This document shows positions 32,222-42,880 of a DNA stretch of 64,000 nucleotides, piece by piece. The position numbers were made by a program, and so were the translations under genes. Numbering within the stretch: the first letter of the stretch is position 1; every line of letters starts with the position of its first letter. The stretch lies in assembly GCF_000003815.2 (NCBI RefSeq), contig NC_049993.1, positions 15,829,367-15,893,366 of the forward strand, given 5' to 3'. The DNA is from Branchiostoma floridae. Its lineage: Eukaryota > Chordata > Leptocardii > Amphioxiformes > Branchiostomatidae. The notes below the pieces were generated by a model, which ran no database searches, was not told the origin of the DNA, and saw nothing but the letters and a program-made list of their open reading frames with translations.

Positions 32222-35119
32222 ATGTATGTGAAAGGCGGTGCGAAGAAGAACGCAGCCGTAGTGCTTTTGCTTTTCTTGGAGGCTGCCTGTACAGCGTTAG
32301 ATGGTAACGGCCAGCATATTCCTCGGTGTAAGACAGGTGGATGGCTAAAGTGTGTGCCTGTCACAGAAAAGCTGGGAATTACGTTCTTTGAATCTGGCAC
32401 ACAAGTATGTGTCATGTGTCAGGCCCTAAATAAGGGCATTGCCTCTGGTGGTCCGTTTCATTTTCTTGCTCGGGCCGAACATGTTGCAATAAGAGGGTAC
32501 CCATTTCATGTCCTGTCCGCAAACAACCTGACACAGGTCGACCAATCTGCAGTTCACACTTTGGCTTTGATAGATGCAGAAATTACTGATGTGGAGAATG
32601 ATACTTTTGCAGGGTTTTCCCTCGACACACTGTCCCTAGATTCTAACAGGTTAACACATGTCAAGCAGGCCTGGTTTACTGGCATAGAGGGTCTCCATAT
32701 GCTGATTCTGTCCAACAACAAAATCAAGCAGATAGATCAAGGGAGCTTCGCGCACCTAACTCATCTACTCCATTTGGACCTTGAAAACAACCTGTTACAG
32801 GCTGTAGATTCTGCATGGCTCCTTGGACTGAAAAGTACAAAAATCCTGTATCTAGGGTTGAATAAGATCAACAGCATTTCCCCGGGGTCATTCCAACATC
32901 TACAGCTGACCTGGTTAGACCTGAGTGGTAATGATCTCTCATGTTTGGATTCGGAGGTGTTTCAGGGACATTCAACGCTGACAAGGCTCAATGTTGGCAG
33001 TGGCGTGCTGTCATCTGTTCATGATGAAAAGCCACATGAAATGCCGTGGAGCCTACGTCGTTGGGCTAATGTAAGGAGTAGGTCATCAACATTGGTTGTT
33101 GAGGTGTCCCAATTCCTCTTCTGTGCCAGGCACAATGCTTATGAACTATCGCTTGGGTGGATGTTCAATTCATCAAGCAATATGCCCGCTAACATTGATT
33201 TGGGACCTGTCAACCCTGGAATATCATGCGGTGCTCTTGATAGTTCTCTGAGCACGGTCTCCATCCAGGCCCCTGCAGTTGTCCTGGCTACTGACAACTC
33301 TCTAAAAGACAAACTGGTCCGCAACACGCTTGAACAGTGCAGGCAAGTTTGGGAATACAGTAGAGGTATAACTATACCAGTGGGTCGGGATGACAGAAAC
33401 GTCCGACTAATTTCCATGAAGACAGACACAGGGAATACAAGTTTTGGAGTCGTTGCCATGTCATTTCCAGAGACACAAGACGCGAGCAAAGAAACCACCA
33501 CCGAGTCTGGATGCAGCCAAAAGCACACAAACTATACAAACACTACACATAACGATACAGAGAATATCACCTGCATTCTGCTCACCAAAGATGAACACAC
33601 TGAGTTGTTCTTCACCGTTCCTCAGGTTCAATGCCAGACACAAACAACACAATCCACTTACAGAACAACCACTGACCGCTCCAACAGCCCCACACATTAC
33701 TCTGGGTACACATCCTCACGACCAAGAGACAACTCTACATTGCAGGTGAATACCAAATCTGAACCAGAGGTAAACGCAGCAACAAATCATGTTCTCAAGT
33801 CAGCTTTTGTTATGGTGGAGGTTTGTCTAGTGGTGATGACTGTATCGTTGGCATGGAAGTTGCTCTTATTAAGGATAAACGCTAAGGATAAGACGGCCAG
33901 CGACGACGAACACTTTTGGACAATCCCATCTGAGGTGACCTCCACCGGCTTGGTGAGGTCGGCTTCGCTCCCTACATGTTCAACCAAGATGGCGTCGGAG
34001 GACGTAGCCTCCTGTAGGTCATTGCCCGCTGTCCTTTATTCCATCGAACCTGCTTACTGTGAGATCCCAGATGACAAGGCCATCGCTCAGAGGCCTTTGC
34101 CTGGTCTCCCATATACATACTGGGAGATTCCAGATGACGCCATCCCTAGCGCGGTAAGGCCTTCTTCTCTCCCTGCAGTACCATGTACATGCGAGGGTGG
34201 CCCAGATGATTTAGTCTCCTGTAGGTCGTTGCCGGCTGTTACTCTTTCGATCAAACCCACCTACAGTGAGATTCCTGATCACATAGCTGCTGCACAGCGC
34301 CCCCTGCCTGTTCTCCCGCACGCATCCTGGGAGACCCCTGATCATGACGCCACTGCACAGCGCCCTCTGCCTGCCCCGAGACATACTTACAGTGAGATCC
34401 CGGATGATGAGGAGAGTGGACCTATGCCTTTCTATGCTGATGCTGGGTTTTCTCACCATGTCGTCACAAACACGTATCAGACTCGACGGGCCTTCCGGCA
34501 TAACACCACTACTTCTAACAGACACCGATCTGGAAGATCCATTACCGCATATGGATTGGCTGAACAAACCAAATCGCAGCCCAACAGCTTCTATAAAATG
34601 GCCACTGAGGTCCAAGCTATAAGATACCGTCAAAATCTGAGGAGAGCTTGGGTATCTCAGTCTGCTGACCAGGGTTTGAGAACCTACATCAACGTCACAG
34701 ATGCTATCCTGTCCAGAGGTCAAATTGACACCTTCCCCTTATTGTCTGATACCGAATGCCCTTGGGGAAAAATAGAAGATGGAACCCGTACCACACCACG
34801 GCGCGCGTCCCTCCCCCTTGTCACACCACCCAACACCTACTGGCCATGGCAGATATCAGGGGAGGTAACCTGTACCACACCATGTCGCGCGTCTCTCCCC
34901 CTTGTACAACTGCCCAACACCTACTGGCCAAGGGAGATCACTCGGGAGATATCTCGTATGTGTATGAGACCCAGAGGTGCGTCCCTTCCCCTCATCCCGC
35001 TTCCTACTTCTTACTCGCCTTGCGAGATTCAAGAAGAGGGAACACATAACACACCACGGCGTACGTCCCTACTAACACTGCCATGTGCCATGGGAAATAA
35101 CAGGGCAGGGAACACATAA
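32222..35119 (+). CDS. LRR transmembrane receptor 4, tail truncated
   Basis: A 965-residue single-exon paralogue. Signal peptide 1-26, Cys cap, six LRRs (about 108-250), ectodomain with Cys301 and Cys336, Thr-rich stalk, membrane span about 523-550. The tail has RSASLP (579-584), YxEIPD motifs (Tyr612, 633, 681, 723) alternating with three RPLPxxP sites (from 624, 694 and 714), then only about three tail repeats. In the next repeat an 8-bp deletion removes most of the NTYW codons and shifts the frame to a stop at 35117-35119. Degenerate repeats continue after the stop. The membrane segment is less regular than in the paralogues. Probably still expressible, with a short tail; whether it is functional cannot be told. 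Confidence 0.8.
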   Translation: MYVKGGAKKNAAVVLLLFLEAACTALDGNGQHIPRCKTGGWLKCVPVTEKLGITFFESGTQVCVMCQALNKGIASGGPFHFLARAEHVAIRGYPFHVLSANNLTQVDQSAVHTLALIDAEITDVENDTFAGFSLDTLSLDSNRLTHVKQAWFTGIEGLHMLILSNNKIKQIDQGSFAHLTHLLHLDLENNLLQAVDSAWLLGLKSTKILYLGLNKINSISPGSFQHLQLTWLDLSGNDLSCLDSEVFQGHSTLTRLNVGSGVLSSVHDEKPHEMPWSLRRWANVRSRSSTLVVEVSQFLFCARHNAYELSLGWMFNSSSNMPANIDLGPVNPGISCGALDSSLSTVSIQAPAVVLATDNSLKDKLVRNTLEQCRQVWEYSRGITIPVGRDDRNVRLISMKTDTGNTSFGVVAMSFPETQDASKETTTESGCSQKHTNYTNTTHNDTENITCILLTKDEHTELFFTVPQVQCQTQTTQSTYRTTTDRSNSPTHYSGYTSSRPRDNSTLQVNTKSEPEVNAATNHVLKSAFVMVEVCLVVMTVSLAWKLLLLRINAKDKTASDDEHFWTIPSEVTSTGLVRSASLPTCSTKMASEDVASCRSLPAVLYSIEPAYCEIPDDKAIAQRPLPGLPYTYWEIPDDAIPSAVRPSSLPAVPCTCEGGPDDLVSCRSLPAVTLSIKPTYSEIPDHIAAAQRPLPVLPHASWETPDHDATAQRPLPAPRHTYSEIPDDEESGPMPFYADAGFSHHVVTNTYQTRRAFRHNTTTSNRHRSGRSITAYGLAEQTKSQPNSFYKMATEVQAIRYRQNLRRAWVSQSADQGLRTYINVTDAILSRGQIDTFPLLSDTECPWGKIEDGTRTTPRRASLPLVTPPNTYWPWQISGEVTCTTPCRASLPLVQLPNTYWPREITREISRMCMRPRGASLPLIPLPTSYSPCEIQEEGTHNTPRRTSLLTLPCAMGNNRAGNT

Positions 35120-35260
35120 CATACCACGGCGTGTGTCCTTCCTTCTCAACCCCTACTAGCCAGGGAATATCCCAGGGGAGAGAACCCTTAACACACCACG
35201 GCGTACCACGTACGTCCCTCCCCTAGTCACATTGCCAAACACCTGATGGCACCCTTCAAG
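35120..35260 (+). pseudogene. Untranslated remainder of gene 4 tail repeats
   Basis: At least two further degenerate 84-bp-type units, recognisable by ACACCACGGCGT and CGTCCCTCCC, follow the premature stop of receptor 4. They show that the array was longer before the deletion. Confidence 0.7.
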
Positions 35261-35280
35261 CTTTAAAACGGCAAGACTTC

Positions 35281-35914
35281 AGGTATACTGCTTCTTTTAT
35301 TCTATTTGGGGTACACATATGCTAGAGGATCTCATCTAACTAGTGTGGTTATTTTTTTAAGATTTTGCAGTTTGCGTTGTCACTTAGCTCTCCCATGGGC
35401 GGGAGACCCTTTTTTAACCTAAGACCCTCCGTTACAGTGAAAAGTTGCCTCTAGCTATATAACCCAGAATGACAGACAAAATAGTCTGAATATCAGGATA
35501 CATTGTTCTGCAGGACATCTGTGCAAGAATGGCCATTTAAAAGTATTGTCATTCTATTCTGTGCTCTAGATTCATATAAACATGTAATTTAAGAAATGAT
35601 AAGTCTGGTAAAAGTCTGGTAAAAGAAGTTCGTACAGACACCACCAAGAGACAGTCGTGTGAAGCTGCTCTGTGCCGATAGTCACCGTTAACCCAGAGGT
35701 GTATAAGGAGCGAAGTATTGGGCTGACTATGGTGAGGGAACCCGTAACACACCACGGCGTACGTCCCTCCCTCTTGTCACACCTACTGGCCATGGGAGTT
35801 ACCAGGTGAGGGAACCCGTAACTCATCGAGGCTTGCGTCCCTCCCCCTCGCCATACCTCCTAATACCTACTGGCTATGGCAGATCTCTGGTGAGGAATCA
35901 CTTGACAAACCATA
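35281..35914 (+). pseudogene. Collapsed fifth receptor locus
   Basis: 35281-35730 repeats the gene 4 promoter and 5' exon (31261-31720), including TATAAA at 35575-35580. At about 35731 it jumps directly into tail-repeat DNA: two NTYW-type units ending in a DKP-stop equivalent at about 35912-35914, followed by the gene 3 type 3' flank. The whole signal peptide, LRR, membrane and proximal tail region is absent. A deletion of roughly 3 kb is inferred. Confidence 0.75.
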
Positions 35915-36340
35915 AAAATTGACACTCAAACTACTTATCCAACTATTACTTATCATCTGAATATTTCAGCTATATGCAAAATGCAATTCTATTGAAATTT
36001 TGTCTTTTAACATAAACATTCGTCAATATTTTCTATTTGCCAGAATCCAGAATTCAAAATATCGGAAAAGTAAATTGAAAGGTACAGCGCCAAATATCAA
36101 ACATAGAGGAGGCAAGGAAATTTCCAAGAGTTGTTCAAAACTTATTACACTAATTCTTTGCCCTAGTTTCATCCAGCCGCATTCAAATTTGATCTCTATT
36201 ATACCAACAGTGTCATTTACGGGAACTGTTTCTGTCCACTTGCTGGTCAGATCTTCCAATTGCGACAAACAAGTCACAGGATTTTCTGATCGTCCTGACC
36301 CACATTTTAAAAAAATGTCTGAAATTGCATTTGGATAATT

Positions 36341-37280
36341 ACCTCCATGAAATGTCGTGGAGGTTATATTTTACCCTGCGTTTGTCTGTGTGTCTATGTG
36401 TGTGTGTCTGTGTAAACAAGATAGCTCAAGAACGGTTGGGTGGATTGGTTTCATACTCGGTGTGTTGGTAATGTGTGATGAAAGCTGGAAATAATTAGAT
36501 TTGGGCTATGGTCACGAAGTATGAGTTTGGGCCCCCTAGCGGCTAGTTTTGGGATAGCATGGGGCATTTTTGTCAAAAACTTCTGAAGAGGATAACTCAA
36601 GAAGGGAACAACGGATTTTCATGATTTTGGTATGTAGGTACCTTAGACAATGTTGTACAAGATAAAATACTGATTATGCAAATTAGGAGTAAATCAGTTT
36701 TTTAATGTATCTCCTGTTCCAGACATGCTATGGTCTTCACATTTAAGTGGTAGATAGCTTTTAGTGTCATGACTAAGTGGGGTAGGTTTCAGCCTCCTAA
36801 CATTTAATTTTAGAACTGCAGGGGCGTTTTTGTCAAGACATTCCAAAGAGGATAACTGCAGAAAGGATTGAGGGATTAGCATCATACTAGTATTAGGAAT
36901 GCAGGTACCTTGGGCAAAGATGTTCATGATGATATGCATGTTATGCAAATGAGGACTTAATTTGCATAATTAGTGAGGGAATTTTATAACTCCATTGTTT
37001 TCCATAACTGGACTTCAATAAATGTAACACCTGTTAATTATGATGGGTGGAATATAAGCAGATACCGAATATGGTAATGAGGAACTTATTTGCGTAATTT
37101 ATGTAAAAGTTCCTAAACCTCTTTATGATTAATGATGGGAATTTTATTATTGTGACATGTGTCATTAGTCAATGATGAACAACACCATGCATAAATCATG
37201 TTAATTTGTCAGTCAATTGCATGAAATTTACAAAAGCTCTAAATATTCATGGAGGTATGAGGTCGCCGAACACTAGTTCT
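36341..37280. mobile_element. Unclassified AT-rich insertion
   Basis: Absent from copy C at the equivalent point (about 27150). It begins ACCTCCATGAA, with an immediate small hairpin, and carries the inverted TTCATGGAGGT at 37247-37257. The interior has TCTGTGTGTC runs, AACTCAAGAACGG-type phrases and paired ATGCAAAT / ATTTGCAT motifs, as in the repeat at 42900-44190. No coding potential. Confidence 0.6.
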
Positions 37281-37711
37281 TTTTTTCTTTTCTCTGCAGT
37301 AGCAATAGGCTGGGTTGGGAAACAAAACTGGTTAAATTTTGTTCCTCTATAGCTATCTATGAAACCTAAGTATTCGATAAAAACTGCAATCACTGTTTAC
37401 ATTAACATGATGTTCATGAAATGAAAATAGTAAAAGAAAATCATAGGAAAAACCTCTCATCCATTGATATGATCTTAAATTTTAGTTTCTTGAATTCTTG
37501 GGAGGGAGGGCTATAGTCCTGAATATTGTAGCTGATCTCTTTGACGTTTATAGATTTCCAGAATTAATGTATGGTAGATGGAACCATCCACTAATTATAT
37601 TTTTATTTTTAGGTGGTAAGGGGATTCAAGTTTAGTCAAGTTAAAGACAAGTTTAGTCAAAATGTTCGTGTTTATGTCACATTTTATCTTTTTAATTTGG
37701 GGAGGGGATAA

Positions 37712-37948
37712 GTGACCTTTATCAAATTGTTCGTGTGTATATGCGGACGAACGTGTGTTTTTGCCTCTTGGGCGGATAATCAGGCTAACAGGGACTGTAC
37801 ATTCAAAGGAATGAACTTTGCAAAGAAGCTGGCCAAAACCCGTTACCTGAATATAGAAAAGAGATATGATTTTTGCTATGCTTTAGATGCTTGCTGTAAA
37901 AGACATGACAGCGTTGGTCAGTTCAAAGGAGGAATAAATGATGTTTAA
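37712..37948 (+). pseudogene. Cys-rich relic with phospholipase A2-like CCxxHD motif
   Basis: A 78-codon open frame preceded directly by a stop, without an ATG, so at best a terminal exon. A possible splice acceptor (GGATAATCAG) lies near 37782. The end reads CYALDACCKRHDS and then GGINDV-stop. LDxCCxxHD resembles the catalytic helix of secreted phospholipase A2, whose His and Asp are present here, but the Cys expected three residues after the His is Val and no calcium loop is seen. Copy C has the same block with His changed to Cys and upstream stops. Identity is tentative. Confidence 0.3.
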
Positions 37949-38177
37949 ACGTTGAGTCAAACTTATGGAATGGTCTTTAAATATTTTGAACCATGAACTG
38001 TGACTGTCAGGCCTCAAAATATCGGAACATGGTGCAATATAGAGTGATGCTATGTTGAGAGCCAAACACAGAACTAGTGTTGATATCAAATATGCATCTC
38101 AACATTCGTCAAACGCAGAACTCAGAACAATAATGGACTGAACCTATGTCTTCAAGTGGCGTATGGAGATCTGATAA

Positions 38178-38462
38178 ATGACAAGCTCACCCCGGATAAT
38201 CCAGTTGGGAACTCTCGGTTTACCAGTTGAAGTTGAAGAAAAATCACTTCTTAAAGACACCACTACACTTCTGGAAAACACTGCTGTGTATGCCATGGTT
38301 TGCTATGGAGAAAACGTACCAGTTCTAAACTCACATCGCAGCCTAATTGTGCATTCCGCCAACAGCAAAAATGATATGGTACGCTATGATATGACTATTT
38401 CATACAACATTGTAAGCAATCTACTATCGAGGACACGTGTACGTTCCTGTTTCTATGTATGA
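38178..38462 (+). pseudogene. Conserved coding-like block of the NC unit
   Basis: Reads LLKDTTTLLENTAVYAMVCY and continues with GENVPVLNSHRS. Copies C (about 27998-28092) and D (about 30745-30840) keep the same frame with similar residues (VC-x-GEN in D; C lacks the Gly), while A and B carry a one-base insertion. Frame conservation suggests a former exon. I do not recognise the family. Confidence 0.35.
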
Positions 38463-40125
38463 AATTGTGCAAGGTTTCTTCGGTTTCTCACCTCATGCTG
38501 TGGCAAAGACACAACTAATCCATGAACCACAGACGTCTTCGTCTCGGCCTCAGCTGCCTTCTGACCATTGGATATGCTGTCATAATTTCAATGTACAGAA
38601 GATATGTATGAACTGAACTGATAGAAAAATACAAAATACAAAAGATGTCAAAACTACATTGCTCATGCCAAGGACATTAATGTCCTTTCTCATGCCAATG
38701 GTCAAATTCCACTGTAAATGGCATCTTAGCTGAGGAATTTGTACCTCTAAAGCTAACTTGCTACGTGACTCATCATCTTACACTGGTCGATTTTGCTGTC
38801 TGCAAGGAGATTAAAACATCCTCATTGTCTACGTCACTTCACCTAGTTCGTGGATACCTCATCGAACTTGTGGATATGTTTACTGTCTATCAGCTGACGT
38901 CACACAGAGACTGCAACAGGAAAGCACGAACATTCATACTTTAGCCCACCTTCGGCAAAGAGAATTTTATACCGATGTACTGACATGTCACAGTTCATGG
39001 TCTTTTTCCCGCGAATTTTATCTAAAAAAATTAAAGTTAATCTATGAGAATGACGACGACTCCATTGAACTGGTGTCTCTGGCATGTAATATTGTATGAT
39101 CGATACAATGCTGGACAATCTTTGTGATTATCATGTTTACTTTTCTTCTCATGTGTTCAAAAATTCTAAATATTCTTTACCAGATAGTAAAGAAATTCTG
39201 TACTGATGACTGGCAATAGAGGGGAGAAAATGTATTTTTGCCATTATTCAGCATTGCATGTAGTCTTTTTCCAATGGTTAGCTGATTTTTGTGTCATATA
39301 CATAATTGCTTATAAGAATATCATTTTCATATCTGATCTTTTGTTATTCAGTGTCATCTTAACTAAGTTTAAATATTCATTTGTAGTGCTGTATATGAAA
39401 CAATACCTACATCTGGAAGGAAATTTAGTATTATTATTGAAATGTATTCTTTGTATAGATGACAGTTAGCCAACTAAATGAGGACAATGACCTTACAAAA
39501 AGAATTACACGGCTGTATAATACATATGTACATAACTGCTGTTTAATTTGTGTTCAAGTTTGTAACTATCATCCAACACAAAAATATTGCTTACTCCGAA
39601 TTTTGGGTAGCACATCCGTCGACCTTCCTCAGGAGTGGTGATTCAATTACTCTGAGCACGTGACCTATTAGGAACCTGACTCGAGTGTTTTGTATGATTT
39701 ATTTGCTCAACAATTAGAGAACTTAAGTATCAATTGTATATTATGCTCTTGCAGCACATGATTTTATAATATATGAAGAAAGCTTTTATCATTAGTTTTA
39801 CATCTTTAGATTTTGGGGCACTAAACTGAATGTATATTATTTCTGAGAATATGTTGTCTTATATCGTACCTTCCGTGGAATTGTGCCATGATTATTTAAC
39901 TGAAGTAATTTGACATCGCTGCATATTTTGCTATGTATGTTGTGTGCCTGTGCTTAGCTTAATTACTTACCGACTCACCACTAAGATGTAGCAAATTTAG
40001 GCCTAATGGAATGATACTGTAAGTTTTCATTATATGTTTCAAAATTTTAATAAATATAAGAAAAGAGACCATTTGTTGTGAACCTGAGTTTGTGAACGTC
40101 TATGCCTATATAGTCAAGAGACCTT

Positions 40126-40400
40126 CCATATCAACTAGGAAGTTTTATTAAAGTCATAAAAGGGCTTTTACCACTCGAAACAATGCTTAAACTTTGAAGA
40201 ATCTGCTTCATTTCATCTTATTGAAAGAAGTGGCCATGGGGATAGCTAATGTGTTACGCCCGAAGGCGGTTATACCGGCTATATAAATAGAGGAATAAAT
40301 GAATGGTTTAAGTTAGGTGATAGAAATTGGCCACGTAATTTGCCTCTATCTCTGAAACGTAACCAGGTACGATAGTTAATACATGGAAATGCCATTAATC
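40126..40400 (+). repeat. Start of a further NC unit, cut short
   Basis: Shares with copy D the phrase AATTTGCCT-TATCTCT-AAAC-TAA (near 40340 and 30245) and then ends at LINE-derived DNA. Confidence 0.4.
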
Positions 40401-40402
40401 TA

Positions 40403-40850
40403 TTGGGACTCCTTTATAGAGGTTATTCTCCAAAATTTAGCTATTATCCGGGTCCTAATAAAATCACAAACGTTCTCGCCAGATTATACTCTCGCGACAG
40501 CAGAACGCAAGACGGTGCCGGAGTTTGCGAAGAGACCGTGTCTATTATCAAAGAGGCCACCAAATTCCACCCAAACTTCCTCACATTCAATGACAAAAAG
40601 AAAACAGTTCTCCTTTTAACATCACAAAACCCACACATAATAGAAAAGGTGGGATCTTTCGTCTTCCACTGTCTTCAAAAAAGGAGTCGAACCCAATTAC
40701 CCAGGATCTAAAGTTAGCTTTTACTAGCTTTAGACTAGATTAGACACTTGTAATATTGTACTTTACACTGTTTGAATCTTTTATGTTACCTGCAATTAGC
40801 CCACGGGCAAGAATTTGCAATAAAACTTGTTATTATTATTGTGAGGAGAA
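40403..40850 (+). mobile_element. 3' end of a LINE
   Basis: An open frame to 40711 ends in a segment typical of non-LTR retrotransposon ORF2 C-termini as I recall them from lancelet LINEs (CEETVSIIKEATKFHPNF, then TSQNPHIIEKV). It is followed by a short 3' region with AATAAA and a terminal TTATTATTATTG tail, consistent with a 5'-truncated CR1/L2-type insertion. No catalytic domain remains. Confidence 0.5.
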
Positions 40851-42880
40851 CGGATTTTAAACCTGACGTCTCCCCTTGTTGGTGTGACAACTGCCTGTGT
40901 AATACCATGTGTTGGAGGATAAGGATGACTGGTTCGGTTACTTTTGTCAAAGTGAATCTTTATCATTATATTTATATTCTATTGTTTCACTTGTTACTTC
41001 AGAATGTCATTTTGCATATGATCTAGGAAAAATGTTGTGCCTCCATTTTCCCTACCTACATTAAAAAAAGCCTGCCGACCCTAGATCTTTTTTTTGGTGA
41101 GCAGTGGAGTTACATAGCTTCCAGTTAGAATTTTTATTCAACCTGCTTCTTATTCAAGTGAAAACACTGCTTATTCTACCTAATGAAGGATAAATGTATC
41201 CATTATGCACAGACAGAATTAAAATTTCACACATCATCTTACTAACGGCCTACTACTTACATTACACTCAATATAAAATCTAAAATCAAAGGACCATCAT
41301 CACTCAGTGAGTTGTGAAATTTTAGTGCCATTGCCATTTGAAAACAGCATATGAAAGAAACAAACGACAGATTGAAGAAAAGAAATATGGAAGTGGAAGA
41401 AATATGGAAGTGGAAGAAAGAAAAAAAAGAAAATTAAAGGAAGACAAGAAATCAAGAAAGGACAATAATCCATGGGCCAGAGGACATATCAGTCAAAATT
41501 CAGATTAAAACAAAACAGCAATAGTTCTTCCATAGATACGTCAGAACATGCTAAACACTGAATACGTTGGCATGCAAAAACATGACGACCTTTCACCCCA
41601 CAGTACCAGTCACCTTTCACCCATTGCTGCTCCTGGCAACAAAGCAAACAGCAACAGGCAACGCTTCAGGGGATTGTGTGGCCGCGGGGGTTGCGAAAAC
41701 TACAGGCAGGTAAGAACGAAGAATACATAACAATGACTGCATTTTCATAAACAATAAGGGGTACAGGTAATTTCTGTGGTTGGTAGGTAGGACGAAATGT
41801 TAAATTTTTCTTGGTTACAAAATTGGGTGTGGCATATTTTGATATTCTTTATTATAAGGATGGAAAATATGTTATTTTTCTTTCTTTGATTCTTCTTTCT
41901 CTCGTTCTTCTCCAAACAAATAAGGGAAATGACTTCGACCAGACTACTATGCTTTCCTTACTGGAGGTGTAGCAGACACCTTGTGGTGTTCGGTTACATG
42001 TAGCAAGTATCAGGACAAAGCTCGAGAGGCTAACGTTAGATTATGAATGTGTTAATGTAATACATATAACGGCAGTTCATATTCATCCATCAGCATTTCA
42101 ATCCGTCAGTTTTGAGACCCCATCTGTTATTCTTTCTTAGACTGCTTTAGAAAACCAGTATTGTACGTATAAGGGAACGTAATTGTTTATTGAAATGTAA
42201 CGAGTATTAGTCTGTGTGCGGCCATGTTTGAGACCAAAAAATGAATGTACAAAACATGTATTTTACTGTCATTTGCGTACCAAAGAACGGAACAAAAGTT
42301 CTTAAGACTGTCATAGCTGTGTGGTGGAAAGGTAGAGCAGATTTGACGCTGGTTGATGTGTTTTGTGCCATGTTTTGATCGCGGCTAAAAGCAGTTTGCC
42401 AGCGTGTCACCCATGAAATTTTGTTACCGCTGATGACCTTGTATTAGTGCCAGCTGAATAACATACAATTGTTGTTGTGAAAATGAACACCATTGCTATG
42501 CGGCCTTGCTACATTGTTGTGACGGAATAATAGTATACTGGGAGTAGAATCCCATGGGACCTGCTATTAGTTACCCTATCTTGGAAGTGTTTCTTTTTCG
42601 CGACGGCATCGAATCTGGAATACTAGTACACGTGTATAGCGATGACCGGAGAAACAGTGTAGACAATACAGTGTAGACAGTTCCTGGAATTATTATCATT
42701 TCAAAAGCCCGCTTGTTTATTTATGGTCCGGTGTTAAATATACCGGAAAGTGACGGATAAATACGAGTTGTCGTTACGTCATTTGGAGAGTCTATTGTTG
42801 TATGGATGCCACTCAAATTTATGAGGAGTTATTTGCTATGAGTAATCAAAAAGGTTTTGAGCTAAACAAATGACTGAGAA
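40851..42880. other. Spacer upstream of the zinc-finger gene
   Basis: AT-rich with a purine-rich stretch at 41340-41470. A GC-richer segment at 41545-41710 ends in GGCAG|GTAAGA and could be a 5' exon of the downstream zinc-finger gene, but nothing else supports this. No other gene seen. Confidence 0.35.

Larger units (their letters stand above)
35915..40125 (+). repeat. NC unit copy E
   Basis: Starts with the receptor 3' flank, then matches copy C (26900-29985). It contains an insertion at 36341-37280, the Cys-rich open frame at 37712-37948 and the coding-like block at 38178-38462 (LLKDTTTLLENTAVYAMVCY). It is the best-preserved copy and the best place to look for the original gene of the unit. 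Confidence 0.6.
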
